Part shown: piece after piece, positions 34,866-42,092 of the stretch
Numbering within the stretch: position 1 is the first letter of the stretch
Layout: every line of letters begins with the position of its first letter
Origin: CATQGW01 sp965262235
Lineage (GTDB): Bacteria > Chloroflexota > Dehalococcoidia > Bin125
Length of the DNA stretch: 64,000 bases
NCBI GenBank assembly: GCA_965262235.1
Contig: OZ253504.1
Span: 310,001-374,000, forward strand
Reading direction: 5' to 3'
Program-made: the position numbers and the translations under genes
Notes under the pieces: generated by a model
The model's input: only the letters and a program-made list of their open reading frames with translations
Told to the model about the DNA's origin: nothing
Databases searched by the model: none

Positions 34866-36239
34866 CTACAGCCCCAGCTCCGTCTCCAGCCGACCGATCG
34901 CCCGCGAGATCCGGTCGACCAGTTCGTCGGCCTCCTCGAGGTTGATCGACAGCGGCGGCGCGTAGGGGATGCTCGTCCCGGCGCGCGCCAGCACGCCCTC
35001 GTCGCGCAGATACTGCGTGACCCGCTGCGAGACCTGGTCCGACTCCTCGAAGTCCTCGCCGGTCGCGGGGTTCTTCTTCAGCTCGACCACCTGCATCAGG
35101 CCGGTGCCGCGCGTCTGGTGCACCGTGCGGTGCTCCTCCTTCAGCCCGACCAGCCGCGAGCGCACGTGCTCGCCGACCCGCGCGCTGTTCTCGACCAGAC
35201 CCTCACGCTCGATGATCGCCAGGTTGCCCAGCGCCACCGCGGTCGACACCGGGTTTGCACCCCAGGTGATGCCGCCGATCGTGCCGTCCGAGCCGGCGTC
35301 CTCAAACGTCTGCGCGATCTGATCCGAAACGATCGTCGCCGCGATCGGCGAGTAGCCCGACGAGAGCTGCTTCGCAAACGTCATGATGTCCGGCTCAACA
35401 TCGAAGTGGTTCATCCCGAACCACTTGCCGGTCCGACCGAAGCCGTTGATCACCTCGTCGGCGATCAGCACGATGTCGTACTTGTCGCACAGCTCGCGCA
35501 GCGTCCGCCAGTATGCCGGCGCCGGCACATAGGACCCGTTCGCCGTCGAGATCGGCTCGGCGATCATCGCCGAGATCGTGTCCGGGCCCTGCGCCCGAAT
35601 CTGATCCTCAATCGTGCGCGCGCAGAACACGTCGCACTCCGGGTAGGTCTTCTCGTAGGGGCAGCGGTCGCAGTTCACGCCCGGGACGTGCAGCGAACCC
35701 GGCATCAGCGGCTCATAGGGCACGCGGTTGGCGTAGATCGCCGCGTTAACGCTCATCGCGCCGGCCGTCATCCCGTGATACGAGCCGATCCGCGAGATCG
35801 TCTTGAACTTCTTCGAGTTGCCGCGCAGGTGGTGGTAGTGCTTCGCGACGCGCAGCGCCGTCTCCACCGCCTCCGAACCGCCGTTCACGAACACCGTCTT
35901 GCGCAGCCGCGCGGGCGTCAGCTCGGCCAGCTTCCCCGCCAGCTCAACCGCCGGCTCGTTCGCGTACGCGAACGTGTTCTGGTAGGCGAGCTCCGACATC
36001 TGCCGGTGCGCGATATCGGCCAGCTCCTCGCGGCCGTGGCCCACGGCCACCAGCCACAGCCCCGACATCGCGTCGATGTACTCGCGGCCTTGATCGTCCT
36101 CCAGATAGATCCCGTGGCCCTTGCGAATCACCAGCAGGCCGTCGTCCGCCGTGAGGTCGGCGTACGACTGCGTGGGAATCCAGAGGTGTTCGAGGCCGCG
36201 CTGGTGCAGCGCGGTCTGGGCGTCGGTCAGCGTCGTCAT
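34866..36239 (-). CDS. Class III pyridoxal-phosphate aminotransferase
   Basis: 457 residues, usual size. Seen: GIYLEDDQGREYIDAMSGLW, VFVNGGSEAVETALRVAK (phosphate-binding GSE), YHGMTAGAMSVN, LIADEVINGFGRTGKWFGMN (Asp binding the pyridine N), FAKQLSSGYSPI with the Schiff-base Lys, GGITWGANPVSTAVAL and a C-terminal ARAGTSIPYAPPL. It resembles omega-amino-acid:pyruvate or putrescine-type transaminases; substrate unassigned. CNCDRCPY-like cysteines around residue 190 (VNCDRCPYEKTYPECDVFC) form an insert seen in some members. AGGA precedes the ATG. Confidence 0.92.
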   Translation of the reverse strand: MTTLTDAQTALHQRGLEHLWIPTQSYADLTADDGLLVIRKGHGIYLEDDQGREYIDAMSGLWLVAVGHGREELADIAHRQMSELAYQNTFAYANEPAVELAGKLAELTPARLRKTVFVNGGSEAVETALRVAKHYHHLRGNSKKFKTISRIGSYHGMTAGAMSVNAAIYANRVPYEPLMPGSLHVPGVNCDRCPYEKTYPECDVFCARTIEDQIRAQGPDTISAMIAEPISTANGSYVPAPAYWRTLRELCDKYDIVLIADEVINGFGRTGKWFGMNHFDVEPDIMTFAKQLSSGYSPIAATIVSDQIAQTFEDAGSDGTIGGITWGANPVSTAVALGNLAIIEREGLVENSARVGEHVRSRLVGLKEEHRTVHQTRGTGLMQVVELKKNPATGEDFEESDQVSQRVTQYLRDEGVLARAGTSIPYAPPLSINLEEADELVDRISRAIGRLETELGL

Positions 36240-36331
36240 GGGTCATCCTGTCGTGTGGCTGCGCCGCAAATCGCGCGACGCGCAGCCAGAATAGGGGAAA
36301 TCGAAGCAAACGTTGGTGTGGTCCGCCGGAC

Positions 36332-36937
36332 CTAGCGATCTGATGGGGCCGGAGCCCCACGCGCCCGCAGGTCGTACGCCATCACTACCAGGTCACGCAT
36401 CCGTCCCGTGCGGTCGGTCACCCAACCCGGCAGCGTCGCCACCGGCTCGAAGCCCAGGCTCGTGAACACGGCCTGCGCGCCCTGCTGGTCGAACGTCATC
36501 CGCGCCGAGAGCCGCTCCAGGCCCATGCTGTCGGCGATCGCGAAGATCTCCTCAGCCATGAATCGCCCCAGCCCCTGGCCGCGAATCTGGCTGTTGACCG
36601 TCACCCGGATCTCGCCGATGTGCTCGCTCCAGCCCGCTTCGTTGCGCACCAGCGAGGCCTCACCGAGCACCGCGTCGCCTTCGATCGCCAGCACCGTCGT
36701 CGTCTGGTTCGCGGCGATATTGCCCAGCCATTCGTCGACCACGTGCTCGTTGGTGATATCCCACGGCAGATACATCAGGTCGTCGTGCGACAGCCCGCGC
36801 GCAAATGAGAGGAAGCGCGGCCTGTCCGTCGGCGCCATCAGCCGCACGTCGATCTCACGTCCTCCGCGCAGCGTCGCGCGCCGCGGGTAGCGCCGTGCGA
36901 TCAGTTGAGCCTGTCGAGCCCGTGCGTCTGCCGCCAT
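36332..36937 (-). CDS. GNAT family N-acetyltransferase
   Basis: 201 residues. Seen: a beta-strand start (REIDVRLMAPTDRPRFLSF), IGEIRVTVNSQIRGQGLGRFMAEE carrying the acetyl-CoA pyrophosphate loop (RGQGLG), and GLERLSARMTFDQQGAQAVFTSLGFEPVATL, the C-terminal GNAT motif. The substrate is not apparent. GAGGGG precedes the ATG. It is likely co-transcribed with the aminotransferase downstream (92-nt gap). Confidence 0.88.
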   Translation of the reverse strand: MAADARARQAQLIARRYPRRATLRGGREIDVRLMAPTDRPRFLSFARGLSHDDLMYLPWDITNEHVVDEWLGNIAANQTTTVLAIEGDAVLGEASLVRNEAGWSEHIGEIRVTVNSQIRGQGLGRFMAEEIFAIADSMGLERLSARMTFDQQGAQAVFTSLGFEPVATLPGWVTDRTGRMRDLVVMAYDLRARGAPAPSDR

Positions 36938-37027
36938 GTCGCTTACCCCTCACAACACTGCACGATCATTGCACGATCACCGCCCACTTGAGCGGGCGGC
37001 AGCCGCAACTCTAGCACCAGCGCGCGT
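36938..37027. promoter_or_regulatory. Direct repeat TGCACGATCA x2 and small hairpin upstream of the GNAT gene
   Basis: TGCACGATCA occurs twice 11 nt apart (36959 and 36970), next to CCGCCCACTTGAGCGGGCGG, a 6-8-bp stem. It may be an operator or simply a terminator for the MOSC gene that ends at 37028. Confidence 0.35.
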
Positions 37028-37567
37028 CTATTCAGCAGGCGGCTTCCAGCGCAGCGTCCGAGGCTGCACCCTCGCCGCCCGATCGCCCGCGTCGTCCGCC
37101 TCCAACAGCACCCGGTCGCCCGGTCGCATCACGCCTTCACGCGCGACCCGCGCGTAGACCCGGCTGCGCCCCGGCGCCACCTGCTGATTGATCACGTTGA
37201 AATCACCCTCGCGGAAGCAGTGCGCGATCGTCTTGCAGGGCGCCGCGTACGCGGTCACCTCGACGATCACCTGGTCGCCCAGCTGCAGCCGCGCGCCCGG
37301 CACGATCTTGCGCCAGTCCAGGCCCCGCACCGTCACGTTCTCGCCCGCCGCGCCCGCCTGGATCACGTCCCCGTGGGCGCGCAGCGCATCAATCACCTCC
37401 GCCGACCACAGACACACCGCCCGCTCGCGTCCCCCGTGGTGGCGACGGTCGCGCTGGCGGTCGCGCGTCAGCCCGAACGCATTGACGATCGCCTCCGGCA
37501 CCGCCCGCTTGGGCACGCCGCCGGGCGACACGCTGAGCTGCTCGATTCGTCCCTCTGCTGCGGCCAT
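37028..37567 (-). CDS. MOSC-domain protein
   Basis: 179 residues. MOSC domains bind molybdenum cofactor sulfide and act in sulfur transfer or N-hydroxylate reduction. Seen: RIEQLSVSPGGVPKRAV, HGGRERAVCLWS (usual H-D/G-x(R)AV), QAGAAGENVTVRGLDW (GENxTxxGLDW) and VTAYAAPCKTI with the conserved Cys. The ATG at 37567 follows GGAGG by ~10 nt. It follows the halogenase-like gene by 71 nt. Confidence 0.88.
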   Translation of the reverse strand: MAAAEGRIEQLSVSPGGVPKRAVPEAIVNAFGLTRDRQRDRRHHGGRERAVCLWSAEVIDALRAHGDVIQAGAAGENVTVRGLDWRKIVPGARLQLGDQVIVEVTAYAAPCKTIAHCFREGDFNVINQQVAPGRSRVYARVAREGVMRPGDRVLLEADDAGDRAARVQPRTLRWKPPAE

Positions 37568-37638
37568 CGCGGTCCCGCCTCCCTCGCTCGCGCACACAAA
37601 CGGGCGTACGCGCGCTCTGGCAAGTCTAGGCAAGCCCG

Positions 37639-39282
37639 TCAGCGCGCGCTGAATCGGGCGATCATCCCGTCCACGTACAGCACCCGCAGCGCGCTCAGCA
37701 GCCCCGGCAGCAACTGCTCGCGCTGCTCCGCCGGGACTCGCTCGAGCATCTCGTCGATCACCTCACGCGACGTGTGCTCGCCGTCGATGCCCTGCACCAG
37801 TCGCGTCACCACCAGGCTGATCGGCGCACCCTGCGGACGCCTTGGCGAGCTCACCACCGCGCCCCACTCGAACTCCCCCGCGCCCACCACCGGCTTGCGC
37901 TCCAGCCCGACCCCCTCCGCCAGCGTCGGCACGAGGTCCAGCAGCGAGCTCCACTCCGGCCGCTCAGCGTCAATCAGTCCCGCCACCGCGCTGGCCCGCT
38001 GCTCCCGCTCCTGCTCGACCTCCGCCACACCCTGCACGAAGTCCGCCGGAGCTTCGCCTCGCTCCAGCACGACCCGCTCGTAGCCCTGCGGCGGCTGGCC
38101 CGCCACCGCGGCGATAAACGCCTCCCGCGCCGTCGCCGCGTCGTCACCGCCGACAATCCGTCGCGCCTCCCAGAAGTACGAGTCGGCGCTGCGATTGCTC
38201 GCGTAGAACAGCGCCGCCATCTCGCGAAACTGGTGGTACTGCTGCATGTAGAGCTGCGTGTAGACCTCGGCCGCCGGCTCGCGCAGCTCCGGCGTCCGCA
38301 ACGCGCTCGTCACGTACGCCGACGCCAGCACTGCCGACGACAGCGCCAGATGCACGCCCGACGAGAAGAGCGGGTCGACGAAACACGCCGCGTCCCCGAC
38401 CAGGATGTAGCCGTCACCGACCAGCCGCTGCGAGACGTACGACCAGTCGCGCACGACCCGCGCCTCGTCAACCACCTCCGACGACGCCAGCATCTCGCGC
38501 GTGTAGTTCGTGCGGCCAACCTGAGCGTCCAGAAACGCCTGCGGCGACGCCTCGCCGAGCCGCTCCGCGCCCCAGGCCGCGTCGACCACCACCCCCACCG
38601 ACATCACGTCGTCGGGCAGCGGGATCGCCCACGTCCAGCCATGCTCGAACGCCTCGATGAAGATGTTGCCGGCGTCGGGCTCGGGCAAGCGCTCGGCGCC
38701 CCGGTAGTAGCTGTAGACGGCCAGGTTGCGGAAGAACTCGTCATGCGTGCGCAGATCGAGCCGTCGCGCAAGAAATCCGTTCTGCCCGCTGGCGTCGACG
38801 ATCCAGTCGGCTTGCAGCGTCCCCGAGTCCCCGCTTGCGGATTCGACAGTCACGGTCGACGGCTTGCCAGCTTCAAACGCGACATCAACGACGCGACTGC
38901 CCTCATGCACCTCAACGCCGTTCCTGGCCGCATTGCGGAGCAGCATCTGGTCGAATGTCGGTCGCCAGACCTGGTAGGCGTGGGGATAGCTGGCGTTGGT
39001 CTCGGCGAAGTGCCAGGACCAGGGTTCCGGGTCGCGGCCCCAGACCATGGTGGCGCCGTACTTGCGCGTAAATCCGGCGGCTTCGATCTCGTCAATCACG
39101 CCGAGGCTCTTAAGAATCGGGATTGAGGCGGGCAGCAGCGACTCGCCGACGTGTTCACGGGGGAAGACTTCGCGCTCGAAGAGGGTGACCCCGAATCCCT
39201 GTCGGGCAAGGAGTGTGGCGGCGGTCGAACCGCCTGGGCCTCCGCCGATCACGATTACCGACGCATCGGATCCATCAGCCAT
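37639..39282 (-). CDS. Flavin-dependent halogenase-like monooxygenase
   Basis: 547 residues. Seen: the FAD motif VIVIGGGPGGSTAATLLARQ (GxGxxG, residues 11-20), EREVFPREHVGESLLPASIP, GFTRKYGATMVWGRDPEPW where halogenases of the CmlS/PltA type carry the catalytic Lys, HGWTWAIPLPD (the WxWxIP motif of flavin halogenases), and LVGDAACFVDPLFSSGVHLAL. A C-terminal extension of ~130 residues follows, partly helical (REVIDEMLERVPAEQREQLL). The Lys plus WxWxIP favours halogenase over simple hydroxylase, but related non-halogenating enzymes exist. The start overlaps the upstream small gene by 8 nt. No carrier protein or NRPS/PKS gene is visible nearby. Confidence 0.8.
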   Translation of the reverse strand: MADGSDASVIVIGGGPGGSTAATLLARQGFGVTLFEREVFPREHVGESLLPASIPILKSLGVIDEIEAAGFTRKYGATMVWGRDPEPWSWHFAETNASYPHAYQVWRPTFDQMLLRNAARNGVEVHEGSRVVDVAFEAGKPSTVTVESASGDSGTLQADWIVDASGQNGFLARRLDLRTHDEFFRNLAVYSYYRGAERLPEPDAGNIFIEAFEHGWTWAIPLPDDVMSVGVVVDAAWGAERLGEASPQAFLDAQVGRTNYTREMLASSEVVDEARVVRDWSYVSQRLVGDGYILVGDAACFVDPLFSSGVHLALSSAVLASAYVTSALRTPELREPAAEVYTQLYMQQYHQFREMAALFYASNRSADSYFWEARRIVGGDDAATAREAFIAAVAGQPPQGYERVVLERGEAPADFVQGVAEVEQEREQRASAVAGLIDAERPEWSSLLDLVPTLAEGVGLERKPVVGAGEFEWGAVVSSPRRPQGAPISLVVTRLVQGIDGEHTSREVIDEMLERVPAEQREQLLPGLLSALRVLYVDGMIARFSAR

Positions 39283-39595
39283 TGTGGTCAGCGTACTCCC
39301 GCAGGCAAGTGTCGAACTCGGGACCCAACGGCTTGGCCAACAGCGCTACGCCCTGCAGCCTGATCTCGATCAGCGAAGCGTCGCCCGCCTCCACGGTGAC
39401 GCTCAACTCATCCGAACTGCGCAGGGCATCGATGAATCGCAGATTCTCACTCGCCGATGGCGGATCCAGCCAGCCGTTGTCGATGTCCCAGGCCGCCGTG
39501 CCAACGCCGCCGTCGTCATCGACCCACGACACGGTCGCTGACTCCACAGACAACGCGCCCTCGAAATCGTCGCCGAACCTTCGGAGACTCACCAC
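39275..39595 (-). CDS. Small unknown protein, probably the body of a frameshifted lipoprotein gene
   Basis: About 106 residues from a GTG, sequence unlike any family I can name (ENLRFIDALRSSDELSVTVE, then LGPEFDTCLREY at the end). It has no signal peptide in this frame. Just upstream in another frame (ATG near 39674) lies LVHVALAALATAC, a good lipoprotein signal with lipobox, which runs on for only ~20 residues. A single-base shift near 39570-39600 would join the two. Either the gene is broken, the sequence has an error, or the match is chance. Confidence 0.45.
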   Translation of the reverse strand: MVSLRRFGDDFEGALSVESATVSWVDDDGGVGTAAWDIDNGWLDPPSASENLRFIDALRSSDELSVTVEAGDASLIEIRLQGVALLAKPLGPEFDTCLREYADHNG

Positions 39596-39718
39596 TGCAA
39601 GCCGTGGCGAGCGCAGCCAGGGCCACGTGAACTAATGAAGCGGCGCGTGAGCAACCGGTGGTGCTACGCATGCCGCCGGCTCCACCTTGATCGCACAACT
39701 CTCAAGCTGACATGGATC

Positions 39719-39769
39719 ACCCCCCTCTGAACTCGCCTCGACCAGTGAAGGAGGCGAGACGAGGGGGGT
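39719..39769 (-). terminator. Long hairpin downstream of the LLM monooxygenase gene
   Basis: ACCCCCCTC...CTCGCCTC pairs with GAGGCGAG...GAGGGGGGT around a ten-base loop. It lies about 40 nt past the stop. There is no T-run, so a rho-independent role is plausible but not certain. Confidence 0.5.
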
Positions 39770-39810
39770 AAGCATGCCGCCTGAGCAGCGTCGGCAGCGC
39801 GCCGAAGGCA

Positions 39811-41109
39811 CTAGCCGCCCAGGAGCGGCGCTCCGGTCTGGGTGTCGACATCAAAGGCGCCCTTGAGGTCGAGATCCTTGGCCATCTCGCGGACGGCTGG
39901 GATGACTTCCTCGCCGAACAGCTTCAACGAGCGCATGGCGTCCTCGTGGTTCATCGCGCCGTCGCCGTCCCAGAAGAAGATGTTGCCGGGGCGCAGCTCT
40001 TCGAGCACGTGGCGGATCTTGGGGATGACCGTCTGCGGGGTTCCCGTGATGATCGAGTACTTGTTGATCTGCTCCTCGTAGGTGCCGAAGGCGTCGGAAT
40101 CGACCTTGTCGACTTCGCCTTCCTGTTCGCCGGTGGCAACCTCGTGCGCCTGCTGGCGACCGCGCGCTGCCGCCGCGGCGAACGACTGCACGGTCGGCAG
40201 CAGCGCGGTGCGGCTGGTCAGACCGGGCAGGTTCTGCAGGTTGGAGCGGACGCTGCCCTGGTTCCCCTCGAGGAACGGGTTCGCGGGGCCGGCGATGTAC
40301 TTGCGGCCGGCTTCCTCGGCCAGCTCTTCGGTCTCGTCAACGTGGACCTTGAACAGGTAGCCGTGGTGCTCGGTCGAGGCTTCGTAGCCGTTCTCGCGCG
40401 CGACCTCGTCGTAGTACTCGAAGGACTTCTTGGTCGGCTCGATCTCAGTCGCGAGCATGACGTACGGGTAGCGGTGCTCGGCGCACCACTTGACGGTGTT
40501 CCGCGACATCACGCCGGGGATCCAGATCTGCGGGTGCGGCGTCTGGTAGGGGCGCGCCCACGGATTCACGTAGCGGTACTGGTAGTGCTCGCCCTCCCAG
40601 CGGAACGGGCCCGGTGTCGACCACGCCTTGACGACGAAGTCGTGCGCTTCCTGGAAGCGCTCCCAGTTGAACGGCGCCTGCGAGTTGTGCGCCACGCTCT
40701 CGCGGCCGGTGCCGCGCACCCAGCCGGTGACCAGCCGCCCGCGCGAGATCATGTCGATCTCGGCCAGCTCTTCGGCCAACCACAGCGGGTCTTCCCAGAT
40801 CGGCAGCACGTTGCCGAGCAGCACGATCTTCGCCTTCTTGGTGATTCGCGCCAGAATCGCCGCCTCGACGTTCATCACGCCGCCCATGCAGAACGGCGTC
40901 GAGTGATGCTCGTTCAGCATCAGCCCGTCGAAGCCCATCTCCTCGGCGTAGACCTTCTCGTCGAGGTAGCGGTTGTACAGATCCGCGCCGATCCTCGGGT
41001 TGTAGTCCCCGTTCGTCATCCCCAGGTCTTCGATCTCGCGACCGGTCGAGCCGACCCAGCCCGAATCAAAGTCCTGGTAGGGACGTTCGGTGAAATAGCC
41101 AATAAACAT
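39811..41109 (-). CDS. LLM-class flavin-dependent oxidoreductase (luciferase-like monooxygenase)
   Basis: 432 residues. Seen: MFIGYFTERPYQDFDSG, DGLMLNEHHSTPFC (typical NEHH), AKIVLLGNVLPIWEDPLWLAEELAEIDMISRGRLVTGWVRGTG, PQIWIPGVMSRNTVKWCAEH and the C-terminal GTPQTVIPKIRHVLEELRPGN. These match F420/FMN-dependent luciferase-family enzymes, which are strongly expanded in SAR202 genomes. Substrate unknown. A TATTCT about 55 nt upstream of the start may be its -10. The gene downstream is convergent-free; a long hairpin follows. Confidence 0.92.
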   Translation of the reverse strand: MFIGYFTERPYQDFDSGWVGSTGREIEDLGMTNGDYNPRIGADLYNRYLDEKVYAEEMGFDGLMLNEHHSTPFCMGGVMNVEAAILARITKKAKIVLLGNVLPIWEDPLWLAEELAEIDMISRGRLVTGWVRGTGRESVAHNSQAPFNWERFQEAHDFVVKAWSTPGPFRWEGEHYQYRYVNPWARPYQTPHPQIWIPGVMSRNTVKWCAEHRYPYVMLATEIEPTKKSFEYYDEVARENGYEASTEHHGYLFKVHVDETEELAEEAGRKYIAGPANPFLEGNQGSVRSNLQNLPGLTSRTALLPTVQSFAAAAARGRQQAHEVATGEQEGEVDKVDSDAFGTYEEQINKYSIITGTPQTVIPKIRHVLEELRPGNIFFWDGDGAMNHEDAMRSLKLFGEEVIPAVREMAKDLDLKGAFDVDTQTGAPLLGG

Positions 41110-41213
41110 GTCCCACGCCTCTCACGTGTCTCAGGTCCCCCGCGCCCGGCGACGGCCTGCTGCAGAATAGCGCCAGCCGCCGCGTCGGTGCGCGCCGGCC
41201 GCGCTCGATTCCC

Positions 41214-42020
41214 CTATCCGCCTGCGATGAAGGCGGAAATCGCGGCGACCGCGGCCTCCGCGTCTTCCAGCTCCAACAGGTGGCCGAGGCCCGGCAGCAC
41301 CTGCAGCGTCGCGTTCGGCATCGCCGCTTCGTAGCGCCGGCCGACGTCGACAGGAACAACCCGGTCGTCCTCGCCCCACAGCAAGAGCGTCCGGACGCTC
41401 GTCTCGGTCAGCAGGTGCGGCAGCTGCCGGTCGAACATCCACGGCTTCCAGGTGACCCGCGCGGTCATCTCGCGGCTGAAGTCCCAGAGCTCCTTGAGCT
41501 CCGAGGCCGCCTCCTCGCCGAACACCACGGCGTACGCCTCGTCCGACGTGAAGCCGAGCTTTACGTACTCCTCGAACTCGTAGAAGATCACGTCCGCGAT
41601 CTCGCCCTCGTCGGGCTGGATGCCGGCCGCGCCGACCAGCGTCAGCGAGGCCAGGTCGTGGTCCGACTGGCTCGCCATCTCGGCCGCAATCCAGCCGCCG
41701 AAGCCCAGACCCACGAGGTTCACCGGGCCCAGCTCGAGCTTCGCGATCCCGCGGCGCATCAGCACCGCCATGTCGCGCACCGAGCGCGCCCAGTCGGGTC
41801 GCTCCGACCCTCCGAAGCCGGGCAGGTCGGGAACGCTCACCGCGTGCCCCGCGGCCAGCTGCTCGTGGAACGGAATCCAGCCGGGGTTGCCAGTCGAGTG
41901 GTGCAGCACCACCACGGGCGGGCCGCTGCCGTCCTGCAGCACACGGAGTTTCTTGCCGACAATCTCCACGGTTGTCTCGGAATGGGTCTCGGTTTGTGTC
42001 GTCACGAGGAACGCTTTCAC
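41214..42020 (-). CDS. Alpha/beta hydrolase-fold protein lacking the nucleophile serine
   Basis: 268 residues. Seen: VVVLHHSTGNPGW (oxyanion-hole region), VSVPDLPGFGGSERPD, NLVGLGFGGWIAAE, TLLLWGEDDRVVPVDVG (acid Asp) and LPGLGHLLELED (His). At the nucleophile elbow the usual GxSxG reads G-L-G-F-G, so the catalytic Ser is Gly. It therefore cannot work as a classic serine hydrolase; a cofactor-free lyase, binding or inactive role is possible. The start is GTG with weak ribosome-binding signal. It precedes the LLM monooxygenase by 104 nt, so the two may act together. Confidence 0.82.
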   Translation of the reverse strand: MKAFLVTTQTETHSETTVEIVGKKLRVLQDGSGPPVVVLHHSTGNPGWIPFHEQLAAGHAVSVPDLPGFGGSERPDWARSVRDMAVLMRRGIAKLELGPVNLVGLGFGGWIAAEMASQSDHDLASLTLVGAAGIQPDEGEIADVIFYEFEEYVKLGFTSDEAYAVVFGEEAASELKELWDFSREMTARVTWKPWMFDRQLPHLLTETSVRTLLLWGEDDRVVPVDVGRRYEAAMPNATLQVLPGLGHLLELEDAEAAVAAISAFIAGG

Positions 42021-42092
42021 TTGGTCGAACTTTACGGTGTGAGATTATTCGCAGAAGCAGTCGGTCGCAACCGACGACACGGAGCGTGACCG
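42021..42092. promoter_or_regulatory. Divergent promoter region (hydrolase / FtsX permease)
   Basis: This is a 72-nt gap between divergent starts. It contains an AT-rich patch, GTGAGATTATTCGC, and GTCGGTCGCAACCGAC, a 6-bp stem around a four-base loop. GGAGCG lies 8 nt before the ATG at 42093. Confidence 0.35.
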
